14,413 nucleotides of DNA from an uncultured Fibrobacter sp. (GCA_947306025.1 CAMZFJ010000015.1:1-14413), one strand, 5' to 3'; counted from the first letter of the stretch, positions 1 through 7,390 are shown. The notes: generated by a model not told the origin, from the sequence alone. Numbers and translations: made by a program.

Positions 1-1126
1 CAAGGCAAAACTCCCAGGAACTTCGAGAGGCGTTCAAGCAGCGGTCGTTATTGGTTTTGCCGTTATCGGCATGTTCCTCATGAGAGGTCAAAAACTCTTG
101 AACGATCCGGTCACAGCACCGTATTTCAAGCCGCTTAACGAAATCTTGATGAACGCCACCGCCGCAAAGATCATCCCGAGTTTCATCTTGATTCTCGTCG
201 TCATCGGAGTAAGCATTGCCGTGTTCAAATGGAAAGGGAGCACTCCGGCGAAAGTCGGCATCCTCGCCCTCGTCGCCGGCATTGAGCTCATGACCATCAA
301 TGGTGCATTTATCCAAAATGTTGCCGCAAACGAATACATACAGCCCAAAAATGGCGTTGTCGCAGCACTCAAGGCAGCTTACAAAGCTGACTCCATCAAT
401 ACGCCACGCGTGCTTTCGCTTTCCCGCAATAAGGCCGTCAGCGGAAACATCTTCCCGCAATACAACATGCGTAACGCCGATGGATTCCACGACAACGAAC
501 TTGCCAGCTACCGCGAATTCCGCGGCGGACAAGGTAACGCCAACTACTTGCTGAACATCAACGATCAAAACGCACCGCACCCGTTCCTCGACCTCATGAA
601 CATCGGCGCTATCATCTTCGATACTCAGCGCGGCACCACCTACATGCCGATTACAACCGCTATGGGCGAAGCTTACATCTACGGTGAATCCACCACGATG
701 GAAGATTCCAAGGCCATCGATGCTTTGAAAAATGGATTTGCATACCGCGAAAAAGTCATTCTCTCCGAAGAACCGCAAAACAAGGGCGAAGGCGGCATGG
801 CTCAAGGCAAGGCTAAGCTTGTCGCAAGCCCCAAGATGGACACGCAGGTATTCCAGGTCGAAAGCGACCGCGCAGGATTCATGGTTGTCGCAGGCAACTA
901 CCACCCCTACTGGAAAGCAACCGTCAACGGCAAGGAAGCCAAGGTCTACAAGGCATTCGGCGACCTCCGCGCTGTTGAAATTCCAAAGGGCAAGTCTGAA
1001 GTCCGCATGGAATATCGCAGTAAGCCGTTCCACGCTTGCGTCAAAGTCAGCATCTTTGCATTTGTGCTGTTGGCAGCCTTTGGCGTATTCGTCTTCGTAA
1101 GAACGAAGAAAGCACAAGTAAAGTAA
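1..1126 (+). CDS. YfhO family membrane protein, 3' part (5' end outside window)
   Basis: The reading frame is open from base 2, so the gene starts upstream of the window; the first ATG at 71 lies inside a membrane helix and is not the start. About 374 residues are visible: three hydrophobic segments near the visible start (around GVQAAVVIGFAVIGMFLM, then IIPSFILILVVIGVSIAV and VGILALVAGIELMTI), a long extracytoplasmic domain, and a final helix (VKVSIFAFVLLAAFGVFVFV) followed by a basic tail. The segment with NYHPYWKATVNGKEAKVYKA and a following LRAVEIPKGKSEVRMEYRS is the typical C-terminal signature of YfhO proteins (PF09586). These are polytopic proteins related to GT-C type glycosyltransferases and linked in some Firmicutes to glycosylation of lipoteichoic acid. 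The substrate in this organism is unknown. The gene is convergent with the pectate lyase and looks unrelated to the enzyme cluster. The family is fairly sure; the function is not. Confidence 0.85.
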   Translation, partial: KAKLPGTSRGVQAAVVIGFAVIGMFLMRGQKLLNDPVTAPYFKPLNEILMNATAAKIIPSFILILVVIGVSIAVFKWKGSTPAKVGILALVAGIELMTINGAFIQNVAANEYIQPKNGVVAALKAAYKADSINTPRVLSLSRNKAVSGNIFPQYNMRNADGFHDNELASYREFRGGQGNANYLLNINDQNAPHPFLDLMNIGAIIFDTQRGTTYMPITTAMGEAYIYGESTTMEDSKAIDALKNGFAYREKVILSEEPQNKGEGGMAQGKAKLVASPKMDTQVFQVESDRAGFMVVAGNYHPYWKATVNGKEAKVYKAFGDLRAVEIPKGKSEVRMEYRSKPFHACVKVSIFAFVLLAAFGVFVFVRTKKAQVK

Positions 1127-1148
1127 CAGATAAATTTCTAAAAGCGCA

Positions 1149-1182
1149 AAGCCCCAAAGTCAATCTTTGGGGCTTCTTTTTT
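1149..1182. terminator. bidirectional intrinsic terminator
   Basis: An 11-bp perfect stem (AAGCCCCAAAG at 1149-1159, CTTTGGGGCTT at 1165-1175) with a 5-base loop is followed on the + strand by CTTTTTT. It lies between two convergent genes, 23 bp after the YfhO stop and 22 bp beyond the pectate lyase stop. On the - strand the hairpin is followed by a weaker T-rich tract, so it probably serves both genes. Confidence 0.88.
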
Positions 1183-1196
1183 GCAATCCAAATATT

Positions 1197-2936
1197 TTAT
1201 TTCACAACTTTTGCGCGTTTACCATTTTTTAATTTACGCGTAGTCGCGTCAGGAACACCGAACATGCCGCCAACTTTTTTCCCATCTACGCGATAGATAT
1301 CAATGGGAGTTGCAATCTGTTCACGATACGGAACAAGCAATCGCGTTGTGCCGGAATCTGACGGAGTTTCTTCTGGCACGGTTTCGCCTTTTTCAACGAG
1401 CACCTCGACGCGGCCAGTGTATTCTGTTTTGTCGTCGCCTTTCACGGTGTACTTGAACGATGCAAGGCCTTTAAAATTTTTGTCGGGCGTAAAGCGCACC
1501 GTATGGCCATCAGCCAGCAAGTTAGCGGTTCCTTTTTCGGTACTCACAATGCTATAGGTCGGTGAAACCGGCAAGAACCCGCGCGTAATCGAACGCAAAT
1601 CAAAGTCGCGAGACGATTCATCGTCCGTAATTTGCATGTGCATGGCGCCAAGCCAGTTGATGTACTTTTCGATGCGCACATAACCATCACTTTCCTTGGT
1701 CATTGCATCATCTTTAACCACGTCATAACCCATAGCTTCTTCGAAATAATCGGGCATGCCATCCTTGTCGGAATCCTTTGCAGCAGTCCCTGCAATCACT
1801 TCGCCCCAACCACTGTTCGTCTTGAGGCCCATATCGCCCACGGCTTTCACTAATGCGCCCGCCTTCCCAAGCGTATTTACTTGATGCCAAACAAGAGAAT
1901 CAATATCATCGTACGGGAGCACGCCGCTTTGCGATGTCACATAGCGCCATGCACTTGCTGCAGTCAACACAGGACCATTCTTGGTAAGATCATTCCAAGG
2001 TTGCTTAAGCTCTTCGCCCGCCCCTTGATAATACGAAACATTCGTGGGTCCACCATTGAGCACTCCATCACGGTTTTTGTCAATCATGTTTCCGCTTGCG
2101 TAAATGCTTTGGTTTTTATCGACCTGGAACCATTCATTTTTACCCGCCGGACCATAGACAAAATAATTATTCACGATATCATGATTGAAGTGTGTGCTTG
2201 TGTGCGTCGTGTAGCCCGCTTCGAAATTGTAAAGGATGTTGTTCACAAAAACATCGTTAATTTTATCAAGCGGATTTCTGTTGTGCGTATTCACGAATGC
2301 ATTGTAATACCAAGACCAAGTTCCATCTACGGATTCAATATGCGCGCCAAACTGTTGACCAATCGGATTTGCGATGAGCGAATTTTGCACAGTCACGCCG
2401 GTAACGCGATAATCTTTATTATCAGAACTTCCACCAAAGTTGTTCCACGGAGCAAGTTCTACCGAGCAGTGATCGACAATGACATTTTTTGCGTCGTAAA
2501 GATTCAGGGCGTCATCTTTTGTAGAAGCCGTTTTTTCACCAGGACGAATGCGCAAGTAGCGGATAATAATATTACTTTGTTTGCCCGTACTGAGTTTGCC
2601 GCCGTGAATAGCGATTCCCTCGCCTGGAGCTGTTTGCCCCGCAATCGTAATATTACTTCTGATGGAAACGGCCGTCTTGATATTGATAATGCCGCCTACG
2701 TCAAAAACAACAATGCGATTCCCTTGGCTTACCGCATCGCGGAAAGAGCCGACACCATCATCATTCAGATTCGTCACATGGTACACCGTACCACCACGAC
2801 CACCTGTAACTTGAGCCCCAAAGCCCAACGCTTCAGGGAATGCCAGCGGCTCGGCACTAGCCCCAACAACCCCATACACCGTTAAGCAAAGCGCCGAAGC
2901 GGCGAGACCTTTACGAGAACCAAACATCAAACCCAT
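1197..2936 (-). CDS. secreted pectate lyase, polysaccharide lyase family 1, with C-terminal modules
   Basis: A 579-residue secreted enzyme predicted to cleave polygalacturonate by beta-elimination. Numbering is from the ATG at 2936. Residues 1-28 form a Sec signal peptide (GSRKG n-region, hydrophobic core, cleavage after GASA). Residues about 33-380 match the PL1 subgroup that begins FPEALGFGAQVTGGRGG and continues with GSFRDAV, ITIAGQTAPGEGI, an IVDHCS strand (153-158) and HNRNP, whose Arg220 is the likely catalytic arginine. Next come a Ca-loop-like DSDKDGMPD (388-396), a cadherin/tandem-95-like beta domain (about 456-516, FTPDKNFKGLASFKYTV), and a 35-40 residue basic C-terminal module (IYRVDGKKVGG to the end) resembling the sorting or basic terminal modules of other Fibrobacter enzymes. 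An in-frame ATG at 2948 lacks a ribosome site; the ATG at 2936 has GGTGG five bases upstream and gives a cleaner signal peptide, so it was preferred, with modest certainty. It is the last of three enzyme genes on this strand and appears to have its own promoter. Confidence 0.9.
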   Translation of the reverse strand: MGLMFGSRKGLAASALCLTVYGVVGASAEPLAFPEALGFGAQVTGGRGGTVYHVTNLNDDGVGSFRDAVSQGNRIVVFDVGGIINIKTAVSIRSNITIAGQTAPGEGIAIHGGKLSTGKQSNIIIRYLRIRPGEKTASTKDDALNLYDAKNVIVDHCSVELAPWNNFGGSSDNKDYRVTGVTVQNSLIANPIGQQFGAHIESVDGTWSWYYNAFVNTHNRNPLDKINDVFVNNILYNFEAGYTTHTSTHFNHDIVNNYFVYGPAGKNEWFQVDKNQSIYASGNMIDKNRDGVLNGGPTNVSYYQGAGEELKQPWNDLTKNGPVLTAASAWRYVTSQSGVLPYDDIDSLVWHQVNTLGKAGALVKAVGDMGLKTNSGWGEVIAGTAAKDSDKDGMPDYFEEAMGYDVVKDDAMTKESDGYVRIEKYINWLGAMHMQITDDESSRDFDLRSITRGFLPVSPTYSIVSTEKGTANLLADGHTVRFTPDKNFKGLASFKYTVKGDDKTEYTGRVEVLVEKGETVPEETPSDSGTTRLLVPYREQIATPIDIYRVDGKKVGGMFGVPDATTRKLKNGKRAKVVK

Positions 2937-2974
2937 ATTATCCACCATTTTTAGGAAGTTCTTTACAAAAATAC

Positions 2975-3004
2975 ATTCTATTTCAGCAAAATACTTATAG
3001 ACAA
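2975..3004 (-). promoter_or_regulatory. candidate promoter of the pectate lyase gene
   Basis: On the minus strand, TTGTCT (complement of 2999-3004) is followed by an 18-base spacer and TAGAAT (complement of 2975-2980), about 27-38 bases before the possible start codons. The -35 overlaps the half-palindrome described at 2993-3030, which would let a bound protein control initiation. This is a visual match only. TAGAAT also appears upstream of the esterase and the large pectate lyase. Confidence 0.45.
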
Positions 3005-3030
3005 TTCAAGAAAGATTGTCTATAGACTAC
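2993..3030. promoter_or_regulatory. paired operator-like sites upstream of the pectate lyase
   Basis: ATTGTCTATAGACTAC (3015-3030) is a near-palindrome differing by three bases from the perfect palindrome at 3218-3233. A half site TATAGACAAT (2996-3005) lies with its centre about 25 bp away and overlaps the candidate -35. The two sites share TTGTCTATA in the same orientation on the minus strand. The rest of the 310-bp stretch 2937-3246 is AT-rich and holds no convincing gene; the only other symmetry seen is a 7-bp inverted repeat ATATACA/TGTATAT (3140-3169). Confidence 0.45.
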
Positions 3031-3207
3031 ACTTGAATTTTTGCAACCTCAGCCACCAACGGCATTGCAAAAAAAAGCAAAAAGCGCCAAGGAAAATGCG
3101 CCCCGCGCTCCGGCTTCTAAAATAGAAACCAAACATCCCATATACATCCACACACACGTTTCTGTATATAAAAATACCTCCAATTATGCATTGAAGGCTT
3201 TGTTTTT

Positions 3208-3233
3208 AAAAAAAAGAGTTGTCTATAGACAAC
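3208..3233 (-). terminator. palindrome plus T-tract downstream of the esterase gene
   Basis: On the minus strand GTTGTCTATAGACAAC (3233-3218) is a perfect 16-bp palindrome that can fold as a 6-bp stem with a TATA loop. It is followed by TC and eight T residues (3215-3208) and begins 13 bp after the esterase stop codon. That is the layout of an intrinsic terminator, although the stem is short and AT-rich. The same sequence recurs upstream of the next gene (3015-3030), so it may instead, or also, be a protein-binding site. Confidence 0.55.
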
Positions 3234-3246
3234 GGCAAACCGAGCC

Positions 3247-4632
3247 TTACCAGACTCGCACATGCCTTGCGATTCGTGCGGAACCGTTACGAATCACAGC
3301 AATGTATCGACCGGCGGGGACATTTTCAAATACAACCGGAGAGCGCGATTCGTCAGCATCCAGATTGCGTTTCGAAGCAACAATATGCCCCGTGACAGTC
3401 ACCAAACTAATATCCGTTTTTCCAGAAATTTTTTCGATGAAAACATTTCGTTTTTGCGTATAAACTATAGGCAGCACAAGTTTTGCGGACACATTGCGGC
3501 GCACCACACGAGTCGATTCATTCCCTTCGGGCGTATCCTTTTTCGCCGTGTCACCAACCGCGTAAAGAGGGGCAAGCGCCTCGACCCACAAGTGGTGCAT
3601 CGCCTGCCCGCCGCCTTCGGAATTCGGATGGACACCGTCGCTACCAAGCAATTCGGGATGTTTCAAAAAATAACCGTAAAAATCAGGACCCTTGGGCAAT
3701 TTGTTATCTTCAACAAGTTTATCTACAGCCTCAAGGAACGCCGGGTTAATTTGCCATCCCGACTTTTCAGGATTCGTTGCGATAATGCGTGCAATGATCG
3801 GCGTAATTCCGTGAGCCTTTGCCGAATCAATAATTGTCTGCATGTTTTTGACGTAAGTATCGAGATTCCAGTCGCCACCGCCCCAGGCATCGTTCGTTCC
3901 CATTTCGATTGCCCAGAATTTCACATTGCCAGCGTATTTCAGGTAATCGTCCAAGCGCTCAACCACTTCGGTACTGTTGATGCAACTGATGCCTCCACGA
4001 AGCATGGCAGGCGTGTAATCCGGAAATCGAGCGTGAATCAGTTGTGCCGTCGTCGAATCCGTTTCCTGTTGCTTGATTCCCATTTGGCTAATACTCGTGC
4101 CCATAAAGAACCACGTATCCGTTCCGCCATCCGTCATGTCGAACGCTTCGATTTCTAAGATCCTGCCGACATCGCCTTCGCTTACAAACTTGAACCAAGA
4201 TTTTCCTTCAAAGTCAATTTCTACACCGCGAGCCATCACGGGATTGTCCTTGACGTTTGCAGCTTCAGTCCAGTCACCATCCGAGCCATCCGTGGAATTT
4301 GCAGAAGTGAGAATTTTAAAATTGGAGAGAGCAACACCGCTATGCGAACAGTTGCTCGTAAAATTGGTCGCCCAGGCGCAATCGCCAAAAGACTCCCAGT
4401 TGATCAAAAGCTTTTTAGGCCCCTCGCCCACATTCAATGCAATTTCTTTAGCACTGCAACTTTTCCAGTTGGTCAAATAACCGTCGGTGAGGTAATCTGT
4501 GGTCGTCGAGCTTGTATGCGCTAACAGGCCACCCGAAACAAGCTTATTCGGGGTAATACCGAAAGCAACGCCCGCACTGCAGGCTACAATTGCGGTCGAA
4601 GCAACCACGTTTTTAAAGAAAGCTTTTCCCAT
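3247..4632 (-). CDS. secreted SGNH/GDSL-type carbohydrate esterase with N-terminal beta-sandwich domain
   Basis: A 461-residue exported hydrolase, likely removing acetyl or similar ester groups from hemicellulose or pectin. Residues 1-25 are a signal peptide; IVAC at 15-18 also resembles a lipobox, so membrane anchoring is possible. Residues about 30-165 look like a discoidin/galactose-binding-type beta domain (LTDGYLTNWKS near the start, GRILEIEAFD at the end). The SGNH domain spans about 172-358: block I is GTSIS with Ser180 as the probable nucleophile (Thr where GDSL has Asp), block II GGIS (213-216), block III GTND (245-248), and block V DGVHPN with Asp332 and His335. Residues about 395-461 form a C-terminal module (VTVTGHIVAS, NVPAGRYIAVI) like the T9SS-type sorting domains. 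The ATG at 4632 has GAGGAG four bases upstream; the longer frame from 4704 begins inside the intergenic hairpin and was rejected. The gene lies between the mannanase and the pectate lyase. Substrate is not predictable. Confidence 0.88.
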   Translation of the reverse strand: MGKAFFKNVVASTAIVACSAGVAFGITPNKLVSGGLLAHTSSTTTDYLTDGYLTNWKSCSAKEIALNVGEGPKKLLINWESFGDCAWATNFTSNCSHSGVALSNFKILTSANSTDGSDGDWTEAANVKDNPVMARGVEIDFEGKSWFKFVSEGDVGRILEIEAFDMTDGGTDTWFFMGTSISQMGIKQQETDSTTAQLIHARFPDYTPAMLRGGISCINSTEVVERLDDYLKYAGNVKFWAIEMGTNDAWGGGDWNLDTYVKNMQTIIDSAKAHGITPIIARIIATNPEKSGWQINPAFLEAVDKLVEDNKLPKGPDFYGYFLKHPELLGSDGVHPNSEGGGQAMHHLWVEALAPLYAVGDTAKKDTPEGNESTRVVRRNVSAKLVLPIVYTQKRNVFIEKISGKTDISLVTVTGHIVASKRNLDADESRSPVVFENVPAGRYIAVIRNGSARIARHVRVW

Positions 4633-4636
4633 GACA

Positions 4637-4654
4637 CTCCTCATTTCAATTCTA
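4637..4654 (-). promoter_or_regulatory. ribosome site and possible -10 of the esterase gene
   Basis: On the minus strand GAGGAG (4642-4637) sits four bases before the ATG at 4632 and settles the start. TAGAAT (complement of 4649-4654) lies a further few bases upstream and could be a -10 box, but no good -35 was seen, so the gene may rely on read-through from the mannanase. Confidence 0.5.
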
Positions 4655-4674
4655 TGGCTATAAATCCCCAAAAG

Positions 4675-4721
4675 AGCCTCCGGAATCTTTTTTGCATTAC
4701 GCAATCGATTCCTTGAAGGCT
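4675..4721. terminator. long imperfect hairpin between mannanase and esterase genes
   Basis: Nested arms pair AGCCT (4675-4679) with AGGCT (4717-4721), GGAATC (4682-4687) with GATTCC (4707-4712), and TTGC (4692-4695) with GCAA (4701-4704), with small internal loops. It starts 12 bp after the mannanase stop. On the minus strand it is followed only by CTTTTGG; on the plus strand by TTTT. It may be a partial terminator that lowers esterase expression relative to the mannanase, or a 3'-end stabilising structure. Confidence 0.5.
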
Positions 4722-4733
4722 TTTTAAAAGCAA

Positions 4734-6383
4734 TTATTTCTTTTTATACGGCATGAACATCGTACGCCCTTCCACTTTTTTACGGATTATATAGCGACCT
4801 TGCGGGAGTCCCTGTTCCGAGAGGCCCATGTACTGACCTTTCATGTCGAAGATTCCCGTGGTAACCGCGCGTTCGCTAAAGTGAAGTTTTTCAGCCATGC
4901 GCGTGGTTTGTTCCGATTCACTCGGTTTGTACTTGTCCCAACCGGGCATGTCATCGATGGTAATCACGCGAGCATCGGCCATGTTGCTTTTCCAGACGCT
5001 ATTGGCGGTTTGCCCCGGCCACTTGCCACTCCAAGTGCTGTACCAAGGCATCCACCAACTCCACACAGCCTCATCATCGTGCATGTTTTTCACGTCAGGG
5101 ATTGGACCGTTTTCGGTAAGTGCGATAATTTTCTTGGCACCCGTTGCGGTTTTGAACTTTTCGAACGCGCCCGAATTGCTGGAATAATCGTTGTCGTTAT
5201 TATAGATATCGATGGAAATCACGTCGTAGTATTCCTCGCCCGGATCCCAGTCGCTCACAACCTTGCTTTCGGGATTATAGACCCAAATGAGGTTCCTGAC
5301 TCCCTTTTCCTTGACCATGCGATCAAACACCAAGCGGTAAAGCGCCGCAAATTCCTTACCCGAGTTGATACTCCACCAGAACCAGAGTCCACCGGCTTCG
5401 TGCAGGGGACGGAAAATAGCCGCAACACCCGCTTTCTGCAATTCGAGGAAGTACTCTGCGATGTGGTCGATGTCAGCGATAATTCCTTTGTACGCAGCGC
5501 TCTCTGTATTCCATTCGGTCGTTCCACTCTTGAACGCCGTCTTGAAATCAAAATCGGTGTACTCGTTGGAACCTGCCGCCGACTTAATGTAGAAGGCATC
5601 CTTTTCATCCAGCGGGTCTTTCCAATGCCAAGAGAACGCTGGAATACCGCCCTTGTTCCACAAATCCTTCGCCAGAGAAATTCCCTTTTCCGTGTATTCC
5701 ATGTACCAGGATTCGCTAGCCTTCGGACCCGTCGCAAACAAGAAATCCAAGCCCACAAGCGCCGGGAACTTGCCACTGCGCGTGTAGATATCCTTCACGT
5801 CGTCATGCGTCTTGAAATCGGCGCCCTTCGTGTAATTGCTCATGTCACCAGTCATGATGCCGCTAATCGTCTTCTTGCCAAAATTCTCGACAAGGAAACT
5901 GTAAAGCTTGACAGCACTTTCTGTCGCATTCGGCGTGACTGGCTTGGCGCTCAAATTAAATGCAACAGACTGATAAGGCGAAACATCGATGTAATCCACG
6001 CTAATCCAACCCCAGAATTTTTCGATGGCGATATTGTTCGCGCCCGCCTTAAGAGTGACCACGGTCGATACGTCACCCCAACCTGTAGTGGCGTTGAAAT
6101 CGACCGTGGCGGCAGTTGAGCCATTAACCTTGATGTAGTTCGACTTGAATTCGCCCGCCTTGTAGTGTATTGTCAACTGGTACTTGCCCGCAGATTCGGC
6201 AGTGACGTTTTCGAAGGCGATATCACCCTCTTTCATATCGACATAGCCCGTTCCCGAGACACTAGCACTGTTGACAATTCCAGAGCCACCAGTAAGCGTT
6301 GCCGATTCGGCTTCGTACTTGGTAGCAAACGTTGCCGAGGCTAACACAAGACCGAGAAAAACAGCTTTCTTCGCTATATTCAT
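4734..6383 (-). CDS. secreted GH26 beta-mannanase with N-terminal CBM35-like domain
   Basis: A 549-residue exported endo-beta-1,4-mannanase type enzyme. Residues 1-20 are a signal peptide (cleavage after TFA). Residues 22-137 are a CBM35/CBM6-like beta-sandwich (YEAESATLTGG at its start, GWISVDYIDV at its end). Residues about 150-490 form the GH26 barrel: the acid/base is Glu329 in RPLHEAGG, followed by the WFWW motif, and the nucleophile is Glu424 in ALTENGPIPD; SWHWKDPL (251-258) and NLIWVYNPES are also typical. A C-terminal module of about 45 residues (GIFDMKGQYMG, LPQGRYIIRKK, basic end) resembles a T9SS-type sorting domain. GAGGAG lies five bases before the ATG, supporting this start. 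It is first of three enzyme genes on the strand and divergent from a TIGR02147 gene, which may regulate it. Family assignment is firm; mannan as substrate is the usual GH26 activity, though some members act on other beta-glucans or xylan. Confidence 0.94.
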   Translation of the reverse strand: MNIAKKAVFLGLVLASATFATKYEAESATLTGGSGIVNSASVSGTGYVDMKEGDIAFENVTAESAGKYQLTIHYKAGEFKSNYIKVNGSTAATVDFNATTGWGDVSTVVTLKAGANNIAIEKFWGWISVDYIDVSPYQSVAFNLSAKPVTPNATESAVKLYSFLVENFGKKTISGIMTGDMSNYTKGADFKTHDDVKDIYTRSGKFPALVGLDFLFATGPKASESWYMEYTEKGISLAKDLWNKGGIPAFSWHWKDPLDEKDAFYIKSAAGSNEYTDFDFKTAFKSGTTEWNTESAAYKGIIADIDHIAEYFLELQKAGVAAIFRPLHEAGGLWFWWSINSGKEFAALYRLVFDRMVKEKGVRNLIWVYNPESKVVSDWDPGEEYYDVISIDIYNNDNDYSSNSGAFEKFKTATGAKKIIALTENGPIPDVKNMHDDEAVWSWWMPWYSTWSGKWPGQTANSVWKSNMADARVITIDDMPGWDKYKPSESEQTTRMAEKLHFSERAVTTGIFDMKGQYMGLSEQGLPQGRYIIRKKVEGRTMFMPYKKK

Positions 6384-6403
6384 AGGAACTCCTCTTTTTT
6401 ATG

Positions 6404-6471
6404 AATATATCCTTTTTAGGTGTTTCAAAGGCAAAAGAAAAAAATCAAGTGTGGACAAAAATGTCAACACT
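6404..6471. promoter_or_regulatory. divergent control region between GH26 and TIGR02147 genes
   Basis: The arms 6448-6457 (AGTGTGGACA) and 6462-6471 (TGTCAACACT) form a 10-bp inverted repeat with one mismatch and an AAAA centre. TTTCAAAG at 6423-6430 matches the half site of the palindrome upstream of the other TIGR02147 gene. A possible mannanase -10 (TATATT, complement of 6404-6409) lies about 20 bases before its start codon; TTGCCT (complement of 6429-6434) would be a -35 with a long 19-base spacer. The promoter call is weak; the dyad itself is clear. Confidence 0.45.
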
Positions 6472-6549
6472 CCCGTAAAAAAATCATCGCACAACGCATT
6501 AAAACAATATCTCTTTATAAAAAAAATGTATTTTTAAAGCAGGTTGGCC

Positions 6550-7388
6550 ATGCTTGCAAAAAACAAAATCAACATTACTCCGACTACCGCAACTTCTTGC
6601 AGGATTTTTACGAGTTGGAAAAATCGCTAGATTCGTCGTTCAGTTACCGAGTTTTCGCTGCCGCCGTCGAAATGGATGCAAGCCTATTGCTCAAGATTTT
6701 GCAAGGCAAGCGCCATGTTTCAACAAAAAGCATCGAGTCGTTCGTGCAGTTTTTCCGATTCAAGGAAGGCAAGGCCGAATACTTCCGTGAACTGGTTGCT
6801 TACGGCAAGGCTAAAACAGACGATCAGGTGCGCAAGCATTTCGAAACGCTCCAGAAAATGCGCCCTGCGGCCTGCCGCGAACTTGACGAAGCCCGCTACC
6901 GCTATTTTCAGCAATGGTTCTACCCTATGGTTCGCTCCGCACTCGATGTATTCGACTATCGCGGACCGGAATACGCAGCAGCTCTAGGAGACTCTTGCAT
7001 CCCGAAGCTTACCGCAACGCAAGTGCAAAGCGCTGTCGATGCATTATTGCAACTGGGCCTTGCACACAAACAAAATAACGGACGCATCGTCCCAACCGAA
7101 GCCCATATCAAAACAAAAGAACACTGGCTGAGCGCCTCTATTAGCGACTATCAAAAGAGCATCACCGAACTTGCGCAACGTTCCATTGCCGAAACGCCAA
7201 AAGAAGAGCGCGACATAAGCACGCTCACCATGGCTCTCGATTCTTCGCAAATACAGAAAATTCGCGAAATCCTTGCCGAGACGAGAAAAAGCATCGTAAA
7301 AGTGGTCAATGCGATGCCCTCCCAAATTTGCGACAGTGTTTATCAATTAAATTTTCAATTGTTCCCGATGATGAAGAAAAAGGATTGA
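6550..7388 (+). CDS. TIGR02147 / DUF4423 family protein, probable transcriptional regulator, apparent frameshift at start
   Basis: Member of the Fibrobacter-expanded TIGR02147 family. The body matches from HYSDYRNFLQDFYE through FSYRVFAAAVEMD and LLLKILQGKRHVS (an XRE-like helix-turn-helix region), ARYRYFQQWFYPMVRSAL, a winged-helix-like middle, and the family-typical end VYQLNFQLFPMM. The main frame has no normal start near the expected N-terminus: upstream it runs through AT-rich, Lys-rich intergenic sequence to a GTG at 6420 with no ribosome site. An ATG at 6550 is preceded by AGCAGG six bases upstream but is one frame off; its own frame stops at 6628-6630. A_AAA_AAC at 6558-6564 would allow a -1 shift into the main frame, giving MLAKNQNQHYSDYR and 279 residues, close to the 282-residue paralogue at 13001. 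An indel (A6 for A7) would do the same. The gene is divergent from the mannanase and overlaps nothing; a lipoprotein gene follows 2 bp after its stop. DNA binding is inferred, not shown. Confidence 0.82.
6558..6564 (+). other. canonical -1 slippery heptamer A_AAA_AAC at the start of the regulator gene
   Basis: Read from the ATG at 6550, codons GCA AAA AAC contain the X_XXY_YYZ heptamer A AAA AAC. Slipping back one base joins the well-initiated short frame to the TIGR02147 frame. The AGCAGG ribosome site ends 14 bases upstream. No strong downstream stem was seen. A sequencing or assembly error in the A6 run is the main competing explanation. Confidence 0.5.
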
Positions 7389-7390
7389 TA

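Noticed and set aside
1881..2885. 334-codon open frame antisense to the first pectate lyase
   Set aside because: Shadow frame rich in Ile/Arg/His with no domain; the minus-strand gene is unambiguous.
3041..3463. 140-codon open frame in the intergenic region before the esterase end
   Set aside because: Overlaps the esterase gene antisense, begins in low-complexity A-rich sequence, and has no domain or start signal.
4633..4704. Extended N-terminus of the esterase from an ATG at 4704
   Set aside because: It lies inside the intergenic hairpin, puts 24 non-signal residues before a good signal peptide, and the ATG at 4632 has GAGGAG upstream.
4800..6119. 439-codon open frame on the plus strand antisense to the mannanase
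   Set aside because: It mirrors the GH26 coding frame, has no recognisable domain or ribosome site, and its composition is that of a reverse-complement shadow.
6462..6467. Perfect TTGACA on the minus strand as the -35 of the mannanase promoter
   Set aside because: At 16-18 bases spacing only a run of Ts is found, not a -10; the match may simply be part of the dyad.
6420..6549. GTG at 6420 as the true start of the TIGR02147 gene
   Set aside because: No ribosome site, and it would add 40-odd Lys-rich residues translated from AT-rich intergenic sequence through the dyad; the paralogue has no such extension.
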